DNA of 64,000 nt from Talinum fruticosum (taxonomy: Eukaryota > Streptophyta > Magnoliopsida > Caryophyllales > Talinaceae), in the NCBI GenBank assembly GCA_021018815.1, contig JAITYX010000016.1, forward strand, positions 812,001-876,000, written 5' to 3'. Positions 1 to 9,916 of this stretch are shown piece after piece. A program made the position numbers and the translations under genes. Position 1 is the stretch's first letter, and each line of letters begins with the position of its first letter. The notes beneath the pieces are model-generated. The model was given only the letters and a program-made list of their open reading frames with translations. It had not been told where the DNA came from and did not search any database.

Positions 1-1111
1 GATTTCTCGTATTTATATTGTAATTAGTTGAATCTAGTCATAAATCAATCCTTGTCGAACTAAATTTTGCCTAGATTTGAGATTTTAAGCGAATCTTAAT
101 ACTTGAAAGCAAGTTCCTCAAGGACACAATCAGCGTACTCGTCGGTTGCTAACTATAGTTACACCGTACGCTTGCGATATTTTCTCAACAATCGCTGACC
201 GGACTACATGAGGTCAGTTGGGTCCAAGATGAGACCAGTGAAACCTGGACTGGACCAAGCCTGGATCGTAATTATGGAGCATTTTTTTCCTTAATCAATG
301 CATCCAAAGTACAATCAATGGATTACTCAAGATATCTCTGTTAGAGAGATCAAACAAAAATCAAAATTCTGCAAAAATTGTCGAATCCCTTATTTCAATT
401 GGTGAATCTCTATCATTGATGCTCAGTTCAAATTCCATCATCATCCAAACAAATCAAAAATCAATGATGTTATGTTTAGTATTTTTATTATCATTGTTGT
501 AGGGACAAGAGAGAGAGATGGAGTCATCCTAGGTTGTGTTTCTTGATCCAATGGAAAATCTTTCTCTCAAAGGATTTCTGGGCAACAATGACAAATCAAT
601 CAAATGGAGAGGCAAAATAGTACTCGTCCAGATCACCAAAATCCGTCTTGCTCATTCTCACCTACTAACTGTTCACTGAAATTACTAAGAGAAGAAAATT
701 TGTAGAGATAGAGATTAGGGGTTGAAGAATCGATTCAGTAACTTCTAGGCAATGAAGGGTTCAACGATTAAGGGCTAAATCCCAGAACTTAATTCGAGAC
801 AAGCAAACTAGCGGTTAGATCCATCTCAACAAAGAGAGATTGAGAAAGAAGGCAAGAATAATATTGCATTCAATAATTACAATTTACCAATGTAAGATGG
901 ACCAAACCAACCAATGCTTATTTCTCTCATCACCAATACTATACAAACACAATGCCTATAACAATCCTTATTTAAAAATTACAATATTATAACTTATATT
1001 ATTGTTTTGGTTAATATATCATATATTATTTAATATATTGATCTTATTTAGTTATTAGCAAATTATACTTTTTTTGTCTAAAATAAATTAATTGATAAAT
1101 ATTAATATATA
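1..1111. other. Intergenic, no gene recognised
   Basis: AT-rich DNA with frequent stops in all frames. No coding match, RNA gene or transposon end was recognised here. Confidence 0.5.
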
Positions 1112-1502
1112 GAAAAATTTACTTACTTGGTCCATCCGAGCTTGGGTAATTATTTATGTAACCCACTAATTTGAATAAATATTTCTGGGTCCATTGAAAT
1201 TTAGATAAATATTTTTAGAATAAATTCCGATGGGAAACTATGAGACGGGTAAAAAAAAAATGTGGCATCATAAAATGACTGATTTACCCTTAATTAAGTT
1301 GATTTCATGTGATGGAAGTTAAAGCTAAATTAGTCATTCTATGATGCCACACCATTGTTTTCTCTAGAATTCATAATTCTTCGATGAAATTGGTTCAAAA
1401 AATATTTACCCTAACCTTAATGGATCCAAAAATATTTATCCAAAATTAGTGGATCGTATAAATAATTATCCAAACCTGAATGGGTCAGCAAGAAAATTTT
1501 TC
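1112..1502. mobile_element. Fold-back MITE with long terminal inverted repeats
   Basis: The two halves of this 391-bp stretch are imperfect inverted copies over roughly 170-180 bp each. The left arm begins GAAAAATTTACTT and the right arm, read on the minus strand, begins GAAAAATTTTCTT. Both arms then carry a CCACTAATTT-type block, a GGATAAATATTT-type block and, near the centre, a shared TGTGGCATCATA block. There is no coding capacity. Long inverted arms around a short centre are typical of fold-back or Mutator-like MITEs. I could not find a clean target-site duplication, so the superfamily is left open. Confidence 0.7.
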
Positions 1503-1994
1503 TCAGTATATGCATTACATAACATTAGAAAAAAAAATTAAATAAATCATTATGTTATATTTTAAAATAATGCATTATATCTTACAAGATAATGATGAGT
1601 ACAATGCTTTAAAATGAATTGGTGATGCTTTATGCATGCATTTCGAAGGACAATATCTCTACGTGAAACATTCATTAGTTGCTTATGTTATTAAATCCTA
1701 AAATGTTAGGGTTTTGCTAATTACAGGTCTAATATCGGACAAATTGTAGTTTTTTGTGTAAGATCATCGCACTCCATATACATCATGACCGAACACTTTT
1801 ATAGTGATTGATAACTTATGAAGGGGTGCTTTTAGTAAAAATTATTACGAGACAAATCATTAGCCGCCCCAAAAGGTCACTCTATTAGTCATCTCAAAGT
1901 TTTCCCAAAATCAGTCAAGACAATAAAATGTTGATTATTGTATCCAAAACATAACACACAAAGGCACTAGCACATCCACTAATATAATTACAAA
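1503..1994. other. Intergenic, nothing recognised
   Basis: AT-rich sequence with no open frame or repeat that I could assign. Confidence 0.5.
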
Positions 1995-2430
1995 TTCTAA
2001 CTAATTGCCTTCTCCTTCTGATCCGGATAAATCATTCTTATGTCGACGACATACTTTATGGGATTTATTTGTAAGTCAATTATACTTGAGAAATGCTTAA
2101 CACGAAATCGACCTTTATTGGGAGCTTGGTCTTCAATAGGATCTCTCTCCTTAAAGGAGCGGATGTCTTCACTATCTCATCCAGAGTGCAGTGTACATTT
2201 CTCTAATCATTCTAACTAATTGTCGTCTCCTTGTGGTCGTTCGGGATAAATCATTCTTATGTCAACGACATACTTTATTGGATTCATTTGTAAGTCACTT
2301 ATACTTGAGAAATGCTTAACACGAAATCGACCTTTGTTGGGAGCTTGGTCTTCAATAGGATCTCTCACCTTGAAGGAGGGGATGTCTTTACTATCTCATC
2401 CAGAGTGCATTGTAAATTTCTCTAATCGTC
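1995..2430. repeat. Tandem duplication, two 215-bp units
   Basis: A unit starting near 1995 (ATTCTAACTAATTG) is repeated at 2209-2210 with a period of 215 bp. The copies share long blocks such as CTTAACACGAAATCGACC and CATCCAGAGTGCA and differ at scattered bases. The 63-residue open frame in the second copy is interrupted in the first and resembles nothing I know, so it is not called a gene. Confidence 0.8.
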
Positions 2431-3022
2431 GAGTAGACCACAGACGGTGACTATTGAAAAGAAAAAAATAGTACATGAATAATAGATATAAACGTAATAT
2501 TGTATCAAAAAAGTATTCTCTTTTATATAATCTTAACAATACAAGTAAGCTTCTTGCTCAACTCTCTAAGAATCATTTCCTCTTCTCTTCCATCAATATT
2601 TAATGCCCCTTCAATTCTTTGTTGGTGTCATTTGTTTTGATAGCCTTCTGAATCCTATGAATTTTGAGTAATTCTTTTCCAGGTTAAGGCCATGCTATTC
2701 AGTCCAATTCAAAGTTTTGAAAAAAGAGAATTCAAATGCCCCTTCAATTCTTTGTTGGTCTCTGACTTATCATTTGTTGCCGTCTACGTAGTTGATCGAA
2801 GTCATTTGGCAGCGCCGCAATGTTTCTCAGTGTTGTCCATATCGTCGTCTGTTGCTTTACTCCAATAGGTTAATCTGAACTTTTAAGTTTCCGATGACTA
2901 GATTTATTTGTCCTTTGTGTGTGTGTGTCTCTATGTGTGTGTGTGTGTGTGTGTTCAACTTCATGTGTGTTCGTGTTTCATTGTTTCTCTGTATGGTTAT
3001 TAATGTTCAACATCATGTTCTC

Positions 3023-3054
<32 letters not shown>

Positions 3055-3692
3055 GTATGTCGTTCGTTGATGTGGAGAAATTTCTTTGATATGAAATTTC
3101 TTTGATTTTTGTATTTTTTTTTTGGTGTTCAACTTTTAAGTGATGCACAAATCTGCAATTTCTTTGATTTGCTAATAAATTTACTTAAATTTTTACTAAT
3201 TAAATTCTAAAAATATCTAGAGAAATTTGTATTCATGAATTTCTGTATTTTTTGGATTTGGTGTTTCATATATGTCTAATTTTTTCATTTCATTAGTTAG
3301 TTTCTCAAATTTTGCAAATTAATCTCTTAAATTTCTTCAATTTGTTCTGGATCTGGTGTACCATGTATTTCTTAATTTTGTTAAATTAAGTTTCTCAATT
3401 TTTCTAGATCTAGTGTACGGTGTACCACGAATTTTTTAAATTTGTTCGTGTTTGATACTAATTAACACTGTACTAAAAATATAGCTTATTTTTTTATACA
3501 TACTGATACTGATACATGCCCGTGTTTCATTATGATTTTTTGTTTAAATAATTAATTTCTCAATGTTTACAAATTATATGTAAGAATAATTAATTTCCCA
3601 ATCTGATAAACATATGTAGAAATTTGTATTCCTCTTCAATTCAATTCCTTCAATTTGCTGCAGTGATGTATGTTTTTTGATTTTTTTATTTA
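2431..3692. other. Intergenic with GT and CT microsatellites
   Basis: AT-rich, non-coding. It holds a GT-rich microsatellite (about 2916-2954) and a CT-rich tract (about 3020-3054). No gene is supported. Confidence 0.5.
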
Positions 3693-4193
3693 GTGGGTAT
3701 TTGGCCCATATTTTAAAACTGTTTTTGAATTCTAAAAACTAAAGTTAGGTCAAACACTAATTTTTTAAAAATTAAAACTATTTTTCAAAATTAATTTTGG
3801 AGAAAAATTTCCAGAAACAGAAACAGAAAATAGCTATTTCTATTTCTAATTTTTAAAAAACTCCGTAACAACCATCCAGAATCCATACTCTCTCTCTCTT
3901 ATCTAGAATCCCATACTCTATCTCTTCTTTGTTTTTACGTTATTTTAATTTTCTCTCTCCTCTATCTCTCTCTTCCTCTCTTTCCTCTATCTTTATCTCT
4001 TTCCTCTCTCTCTTTTTATTTTATTTCTATCTTATCTCTCTCTTTTTAAAAATTTTAGCCAAATAAATTAATTATTTAAAAAACACTTATATAAAATTTA
4101 TGCCAAACACTTCAATTTTTCTTCAAAAATAATTTTCAAAAAATACTTTTCAAAAACAAAAATAATTTTTTTAAAACTAGGCCAAACATGGTC
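3693..4193. mobile_element. hAT-like MITE (TTTGGCC ends)
   Basis: The left end reads GTGGGTATTTGGCC and the right end, on the minus strand, reads GACCATGTTTGGCC, followed on both sides by A/T-rich inverted sequence rich in TTTTTGAA and GTCAAACAC/GTTTGGCA-like words. Ends with GTTTGGCC are common in plant hAT-type MITEs. The flanking octamers TTTATTTA and TTATTTTA are similar but not identical, so the target-site duplication is uncertain. CT-rich filler lies in the middle. It has no coding capacity. Confidence 0.45.
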
Positions 4194-4231
4194 TTATTTT
4201 AAAAAATTGCCAACTTTTTATTACCAAAAGT

Positions 4232-4418
4232 CAAACCCTAAAACCCTAAATAAAAAACCTTAGATCCCAAATCTGGAAGCCCAATGCCAAAAGCCTAAAC
4301 CCTAAATCCCCAACCCCCAAACCCCCAAACCCCAAACCCCAAACCCTAATCCCCAAACCCGAAACCCGAAACCCTAAACCCCAACCCCAAACCCTAAACC
4401 CTAACCATAAACCCTAAA
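4232..4418. repeat. Interstitial telomere-like tract
   Basis: About 185 bp of exact and decayed copies of the plant telomere repeat AAACCCT, with variants such as AAACCCC and AAACCCG. It lies about 100 bp upstream of a hAT transposase fragment, not at a chromosome end. Confidence 0.75.
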
Positions 4419-4513
4419 GAATACTTTCTGTTTATCTATTTTCTATTCAAAATTGTTTTATTTCCAAATGATAGTAGCCTACAAATTTTTTTTTTTGGTT
4501 TCAGTTGGATATT

Positions 4514-5359
4514 ATGGCAACAATTGATGTTCTTTTAGATTCGGCAGAAGTGGTAAGGATGGTATCATAATTTTTTTGTTTACTATTATTGTTATGTCAA
4601 TTTTAATTGTTGCACTTTTTCTCGCAGAATGTAGATAGTACCACCCATTCTGTAAAAAAAGAGTCCACAAAATCTAGACTCACAACTAAGAGAAAGAGGA
4701 AGAATCAATCAGATGTATGGGACCACTTTGAAAAACTAGAGAAAGGGACATATGAGGTTGAGGAAGGTGATGACTACAATACAGGGAAGTGCTTGGGTTG
4801 TAACACTATCATTATATGTAATGGAAGGTATTGTACTACAAACCTTAAGCGCCATATTAAGAATTGTTTGAAGTTGCAAGGTCAGAATGATGTGAAACAA
4901 ATGTTTTTCTCTAGTGGTATGTCAATGAGAGGTCCTAAACTAGATAATGATATGCATATGGAATTTCTTGCAAAAATAATTGTGCGTCATGAACTATCGT
5001 TCTTTCTTGTTGAGTATGAATGTGTTAGATATTGTCATACTTATCCGAACCCTTATGTGAAACATATTTCTAGAAATATTGCTAAAGCTGATATATTCAA
5101 ACTCTACCAAAAGGGCAAGAGTCGGGTTATGGATTTGTTACAGTCATGTACGGGTAGAATTTCTTTGACTTCGATTTTTGGGTTCTTTGACATCAGATTC
5201 TTATATGTGCATCAGATTCTTATATGTGCATCACTGCTCATTTCATTGACAAAAATTGGAAGTTTTAAGAGTTTATTCTCAGTTTTTATTGTTTTCCTCC
5301 CCCTCACAATGGTCCAGTTATCAGTGAATACTTTTCTAAACCCTGTCTCAAAAAGGTGA
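4514..5359 (+). pseudogene. BED zinc-finger hAT transposase fragment
   Basis: N-terminal part of a hAT-superfamily transposase of the RICESLEEPER/Ac type. Exon 1 (4514-4552) encodes a 13-residue leader from an ATG and ends at a GTAAGG donor. Exon 2 starts at 4628 after CTCGCAG, in phase. The protein has a basic stretch (TKRKRKN), then a BED zinc finger with the Cys-x2-Cys pair in KCLGCN and the His/Cys pair in LKRHIKNC. Next come hAT motifs (FLAKIIVRHELSF, and KSRVMDLL just before the catalytic region). The catalytic domain is broken: the expected ITAHFIDKNWK motif sits in another frame after a 19-bp tandem duplication (5191-5228). The catalytic core and the C-terminal dimerisation domain are missing. 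Confidence 0.75.
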
Positions 5360-5628
5360 ACTAGCAATTGCATTTGAAAACACAACAAAGCCACCTTGGC
5401 AAATAATGGAGGATATTATACATGCTTTTGGGAAGGATGTCCCAGTTGTTAAATGGAGACTATGTGCTCTTTAACTCGCAAAAGGTTTTCTTGTGTTTAA
5501 GACCATTTCCTATAGATTTGAGAGTATTACATACCACCATTTTAGATGGTCATATGATGCTAGAAAAGGCAGGTATCTATGATGCGTAGCAAGGAGAGAG
5601 GAAATCTCAGCTTAAAGAAAACTCAGAA
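5346..5628 (+). repeat. Dispersed repeat, copy 1 (inverted copy at 24.6-24.9 kb)
   Basis: A stretch of about 283 bp starting TCAAAAAGGTGAACTAGC, repeated in the opposite orientation at 24591-24876 with about eight differences by eye. One frame reads GELAIAFENTTKPPW and stays open to a stop after VVKWRLCAL. I do not recognise this peptide. It abuts the broken hAT transposase, so it may have been part of that element or a gene fragment carried by it. Confidence 0.8.
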
Positions 5629-6835
5629 AATCTCAGCTTAAATTTTAATAGCTAAGCTCGTGGTTACACTTTTTATGTACAACCCTTTAATCTTGTTTAT
5701 GTAATTCTTTAATCTTTTTCCATGCACGTATACGTTTTTCATTCCTCATTGTGCAATTTTTTTAATTTTAAAATTTTTTTTATACATAGAGGCCAAAAGG
5801 AGTATAATTATATTAATTTTATCATTATTTCCATTTCTGATTAAGATTTAGCAACAGCTAAAGTATTGCTAATTATATAAGCTATTAATACCTTTAAAAC
5901 ATAAGTTATATATGGAAATTGTCAGATAGGCTTTTATAAAGGTTCATCTTATATTCATGAGATAATGCTTTTATTTTAAATTAAATAAAATATAAAAATC
6001 ATAGTAGTTACAATATTATTTACTAATTATTTGCATTACATTTAGGTAAATTATTTAAATATGAATAAAAATAATCAATGAAATTATGACACTTTGCGAA
6101 AACGTGTGTTACCACTCAAAAATATATATAGTTAGATTGATAGGTCGATGGATAGATAGATAGGCGGTCTTAATGTTTCATCTACCTCATCTCTATTTGC
6201 AAAGGCTATTGTTTTCGCCTACAAATACCAAACCATATACGTAGGTCATGTATGCAATGACCAAAAAAATGATCTTATTATGGTTATCTCTTTATAGGTA
6301 AAATATTATTCAATCATGAAATTTAATTGGCAATCTATGATATATTTTTATATTTTTTATTTTATTTTTTTATATTTAATTTATCTTTGAGCACTAGGGG
6401 ATGCATTGGTTCGTGATTCCACTATTACATTCGCAGAGAGACAATAATACGTCAATTATTAAATATAGGGATAGAAGATCATATAAGGAAGATCTTACAT
6501 TTATAATACGATTATCTTAGTTTCTAAGTAATCATTATAAAGAATTCTTCAACCCGAAATGTTTATAACATTTCTATTTTTCTTGATTTTAACCAAATTC
6601 TATCAATGTTTGATTAAAAAAAAAATTTATGAATGTGATCATCTTAGTTATTTTAACATTAATTCTACCAATTAGTTATCAATTATTATTTTTTGATAAA
6701 ATCAGTTATCAATTAGTTGTATATATATTCAGTGTTTAATTTTTTTATATAAATATGCAAATATGATGTACTTTCATTGATGTAGTACATTTGATATATA
6801 TTTGTAAGTCTCTCTATATCTCTCTCGGGACCTCC
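5629..6835. other. Intergenic, AT-rich
   Basis: No coding region, transposon end or RNA gene recognised. Confidence 0.5.
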
Positions 6836-7220
6836 CTGTATATAAACAAAGAATTTAAAATTACAAATTCTTTATTTAGAATTTATAATTCCAATTGTCT
6901 TGCTCATGTATTCTTCCACAATATTATTAAAATCTCTCTCTAAAAGATAGGGTTTTTTTTGGAGGGATACCAAATATATATATATATATATATAGTACAT
7001 ATAATTTAACTCCAAATTTATGCAACGCACGGACTAAATACTAGTAATACTATTTCAATAGCACATACATATAAACAAAGAATTTTAAAATTATAAATTC
7101 TTTGTTTAGAATTTATAGTTCCAATTGTCTTGCTCATATATTCTTCCACACTACTACTAAAATCTCTGTAAAAGATAAGAGTTTTTTTTTGAAGGGGTAC
7201 CAATACCAAATACATAACTA

Positions 7221-7261
<41 letters not shown>

Positions 7262-7324
7262 CTACTTCAATAACACATATAATTTAACTCCAAGTTCCTA
7301 CAATGCACGGGCTAAATACTAGTA
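6836..7324 (+). repeat. Two tandem Helitron-like 3' end units
   Basis: Two direct copies (about 6836-7046 and 7067-7324) share ATAAACAAAGAATTT near the start, CCAATTGTCTTGCTCAT in the middle, a variable TA microsatellite (6971-6991 and 7223-7260) and AATTTAACTCCAA near the end. Each finishes with GCACGGRCTAAATACTAGT. Plant Helitron 3' ends typically have a short GC-rich hairpin followed by a terminal CTRR such as CTAG, and these ends fit with the left half of the hairpin decayed. There is no coding capacity. They are probably remnants of non-autonomous Helitrons in the plus orientation. Confidence 0.5.
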
Positions 7325-7393
7325 ACTATTTTTTTGTATGATGTGTATTAAATGCAAAGGGTCATAATGGATAAAGAGTATAACTTTTTTTAA

Positions 7394-7425
7394 CTAGTCC
7401 GGACTCGTACTATACACGGAGTAAT
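7394..7425 (-). other. Helitron 3' terminus: hairpin and CTAG
   Basis: On the minus strand the sequence reads ACTCCGTGTATAGTACGAGT and then CCGGACTAG followed by T. CCGTGTATAGTACG-type stems directly before CCGGACTAGT are the usual 3' end of plant Helitrons, with the terminal CTAG at 7397-7394 and insertion before a T. The stem is slightly decayed. It lies about 370 bp beyond the stop of the RPA-like gene, as expected. Confidence 0.65.
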
Positions 7426-7766
7426 GTAATAAATCTTAAAATATTTATAAAAATACTTATGGTAATAAAAATAGCAACGTTATAAATACATGTGTTTGTA
7501 AAAAATACTATCTTAAAATGTTTAAAATAGTAGGGAGTAAATATTAAGAGAGACATCAAATTAAATGACACAATGATAAATTCACCGATGGTGTGAGATC
7601 ACGAAGACTTCTCTTCCTCTTCTTACTCTGCTTGTACCTATAGGGAACCATGATAAAGTTATATTTTATGGCAAACAATGTTAGAATATGAATATTATGT
7701 GTGTATATTGTGTACCTTTTGTATGTAGAATTGGTATTTTGTAAGTGATAAACTTTTTCCTCTCAA

Positions 7767-9722
7767 TCAACGAGATGTAATAAGAGCGATGGGTTCTTCT
7801 AATTCTTGATTGCGTGGAGGCTCAATAAGAAATACCCATGGTTTATTTAGGTAATCATCTATAATAGCGTACAATGAAAGCTCCCCATACGGCTGCAGGA
7901 AAACATACTGTGGAAATATTATTAATATGTACAATAAATGTTGTGGAATGCAATGGGTAGTACAATACCTGTGCTCGTGATGCATATGTATCTAAGTCTG
8001 TCGTGCTAGCATGGAGAAGAATTCGAACATCATCATGGAAAATAGTAAATGTTCTAAAATATGTATGATGTTTTAAAAGAACCCTCAAGAAGTACCTATA
8101 ATTTAAATAAGATAGTGAATAATAATGTTATCATTCAATAGAAAATGTATAATAAGAAGTATATATCAATAAACAAAAATTTAAGTATAACAAACCTTTT
8201 TGAGTGATATCTGTTGGACTTCGACATGTACAATAAGGTAGATTCAATGCCCATACATAAGTATGGGCACTCTTTTGCAACTAATGCAAGCGTCATAAAC
8301 CATGGGATAAATGTCACTAACATATGAAAAAATCCCGAAATATTTCACCTGTATATATAGAAAACTTATAATATCACAATATAAAATTTAGAAGGAAGCA
8401 GAAAATTTATATGAGATTGAAAAATGTGCTTTACATTTGGCCTAGATCCGTACTCGCCCAACGTAATCCTCGTAGCAGCGAACAACTTCTCCGGATGCAC
8501 AATCCGTAAAGTTCTCTTATGAATGAAATCAAAATGATCTACCATACCTTCAGTACTGAATACCTAATACATGCAATAAAATTATTAGGTGTGTTCATAT
8601 ATATGTAACTTGTATTAAGTATGAAAATTGAATATAATGTTATAAGTATCATCCTTTCAATATGTGTGTTGCTTCAGTTTTAGGATTAATCACCAATCTA
8701 CTAATTGGTAAAGTAGACACCGATATCCCTAAAATCAAAATATGTAGAAAATACATATTATAAATGTATACCATCATAATGGCCAAAATTGAACAATTTT
8801 ACAAATGAAATGTACTTTATTTGGATAGTAGAAGTACCATTATAATCTCTAACATGTACTCTAGAAGCAAGAAGTACAACTTCATTGTACAAAGAATGGT
8901 GAAGATGAGTGCCCTCTACTTCCGCAAAATCTCCCCACAAAGTTAACCTCAAAGAATGCATCCTACGAATGTTAGGTAACAAAGATGCATTGATAAGTAA
9001 GCATAAAAGTGTTAGAGACATGATAATACATACTGTATATCACAAAATAGTACTTCGCGCTTTGCAGCTCCATTATTTCTCGTTCTTTCCGGAGGGGATA
9101 CATAAACCACCATGCCGATGATATCTATACGAAAAAAGTAAATATATTAAGCGTACTTGAAAAATATAAATGTATAAATACCGTAAGAAATTTGAATTTA
9201 TAAACTATATTTACCTATGACATTAGCTTGCGATCGCAGTACATGGTGGGACATTGATGAATGGCACCAAATGTGGTAGGTGCTGGTAAGGAATTTCATC
9301 ACAATCATTAATGATGCCAAGAAGTGTCGTTCTAGGCGTGAAAATCAAATTCAATATATTGATGACCACTTTTTCTCTCCATCCGATGCAGCTGTAATCG
9401 ACAACCCGGAGATGCGATGAACCTTGCCGCTTATCAGTACATTCATCGATCTACTAATATTATCATCATCTTCTATGATGCCAAATATTTCATCACACTA
9501 CAAAATAAATTATTACACAATTATTTAATATACATGTACATATTGGTGAAATTGTGACAATTTTGATAACGATAATACTCGATAATCTATCACTTTCCAA
9601 GTAGTTCGTGCGGCATATTTTCCAACACACATGCATCGCATCAAGCGGACGGTTAAAGTCACGGACTTGCTGCAAGGGTTGATTGCACATATCGGCATAT
9701 AACTACACACTAAATCTATCAT
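7767..9722 (-). pseudogene. RPA70-like single-strand DNA-binding protein of the Helitron
   Basis: A multi-exon gene resembling the large subunit of replication protein A. The start is the ATG at 9722. The first OB fold begins with PICAINPCSKSVTLTVRLMR. The second OB fold is spread over exons near 9118-9050 (VVYVSPPERTRNNGAAKREV, ending LFCDIQ), 8965-8840 (SLRLTLWGDFAEVEG, then VHVRDYNG) and 8729-8650 (GISVSTLPISRLVINPKTEA). In RPA proteins these correspond to the 'LWG', 'DFNG.SLST' and 'INPD.PEA' motifs. Another exon covers about 8580-8437. The third OB fold appears at 8100-7980 (YFLRVLLKHHTYFRTFTIF). The zinc-finger part near 8300-8200 looks degenerate. Exon edges checked at AATG/GGATATC fit in phase. 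Coding is fragmented, so function is doubtful. Confidence 0.7.
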
Positions 9723-9916
9723 CTCTATAATTAAAAATAAATGAAAGTTAGCATGTAAAGGTATAATATATTCAACACATCGTAATTGGTTGGTAAAATT
9801 AAAAGTTTTCCTAAACATACAACACATTACAATAATAAGAACATAATAATATAATAATTTTTAAATGTATATTCACATCCATATTTAGCAAGAAAAGGAC
9901 TTACCAAACATAAGGA

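Noticed and set aside
9490..9510. CACTACAAAA as a CACTA transposon end
   Set aside because: It lies at an exon edge of the RPA-like gene and has no inverted partner.
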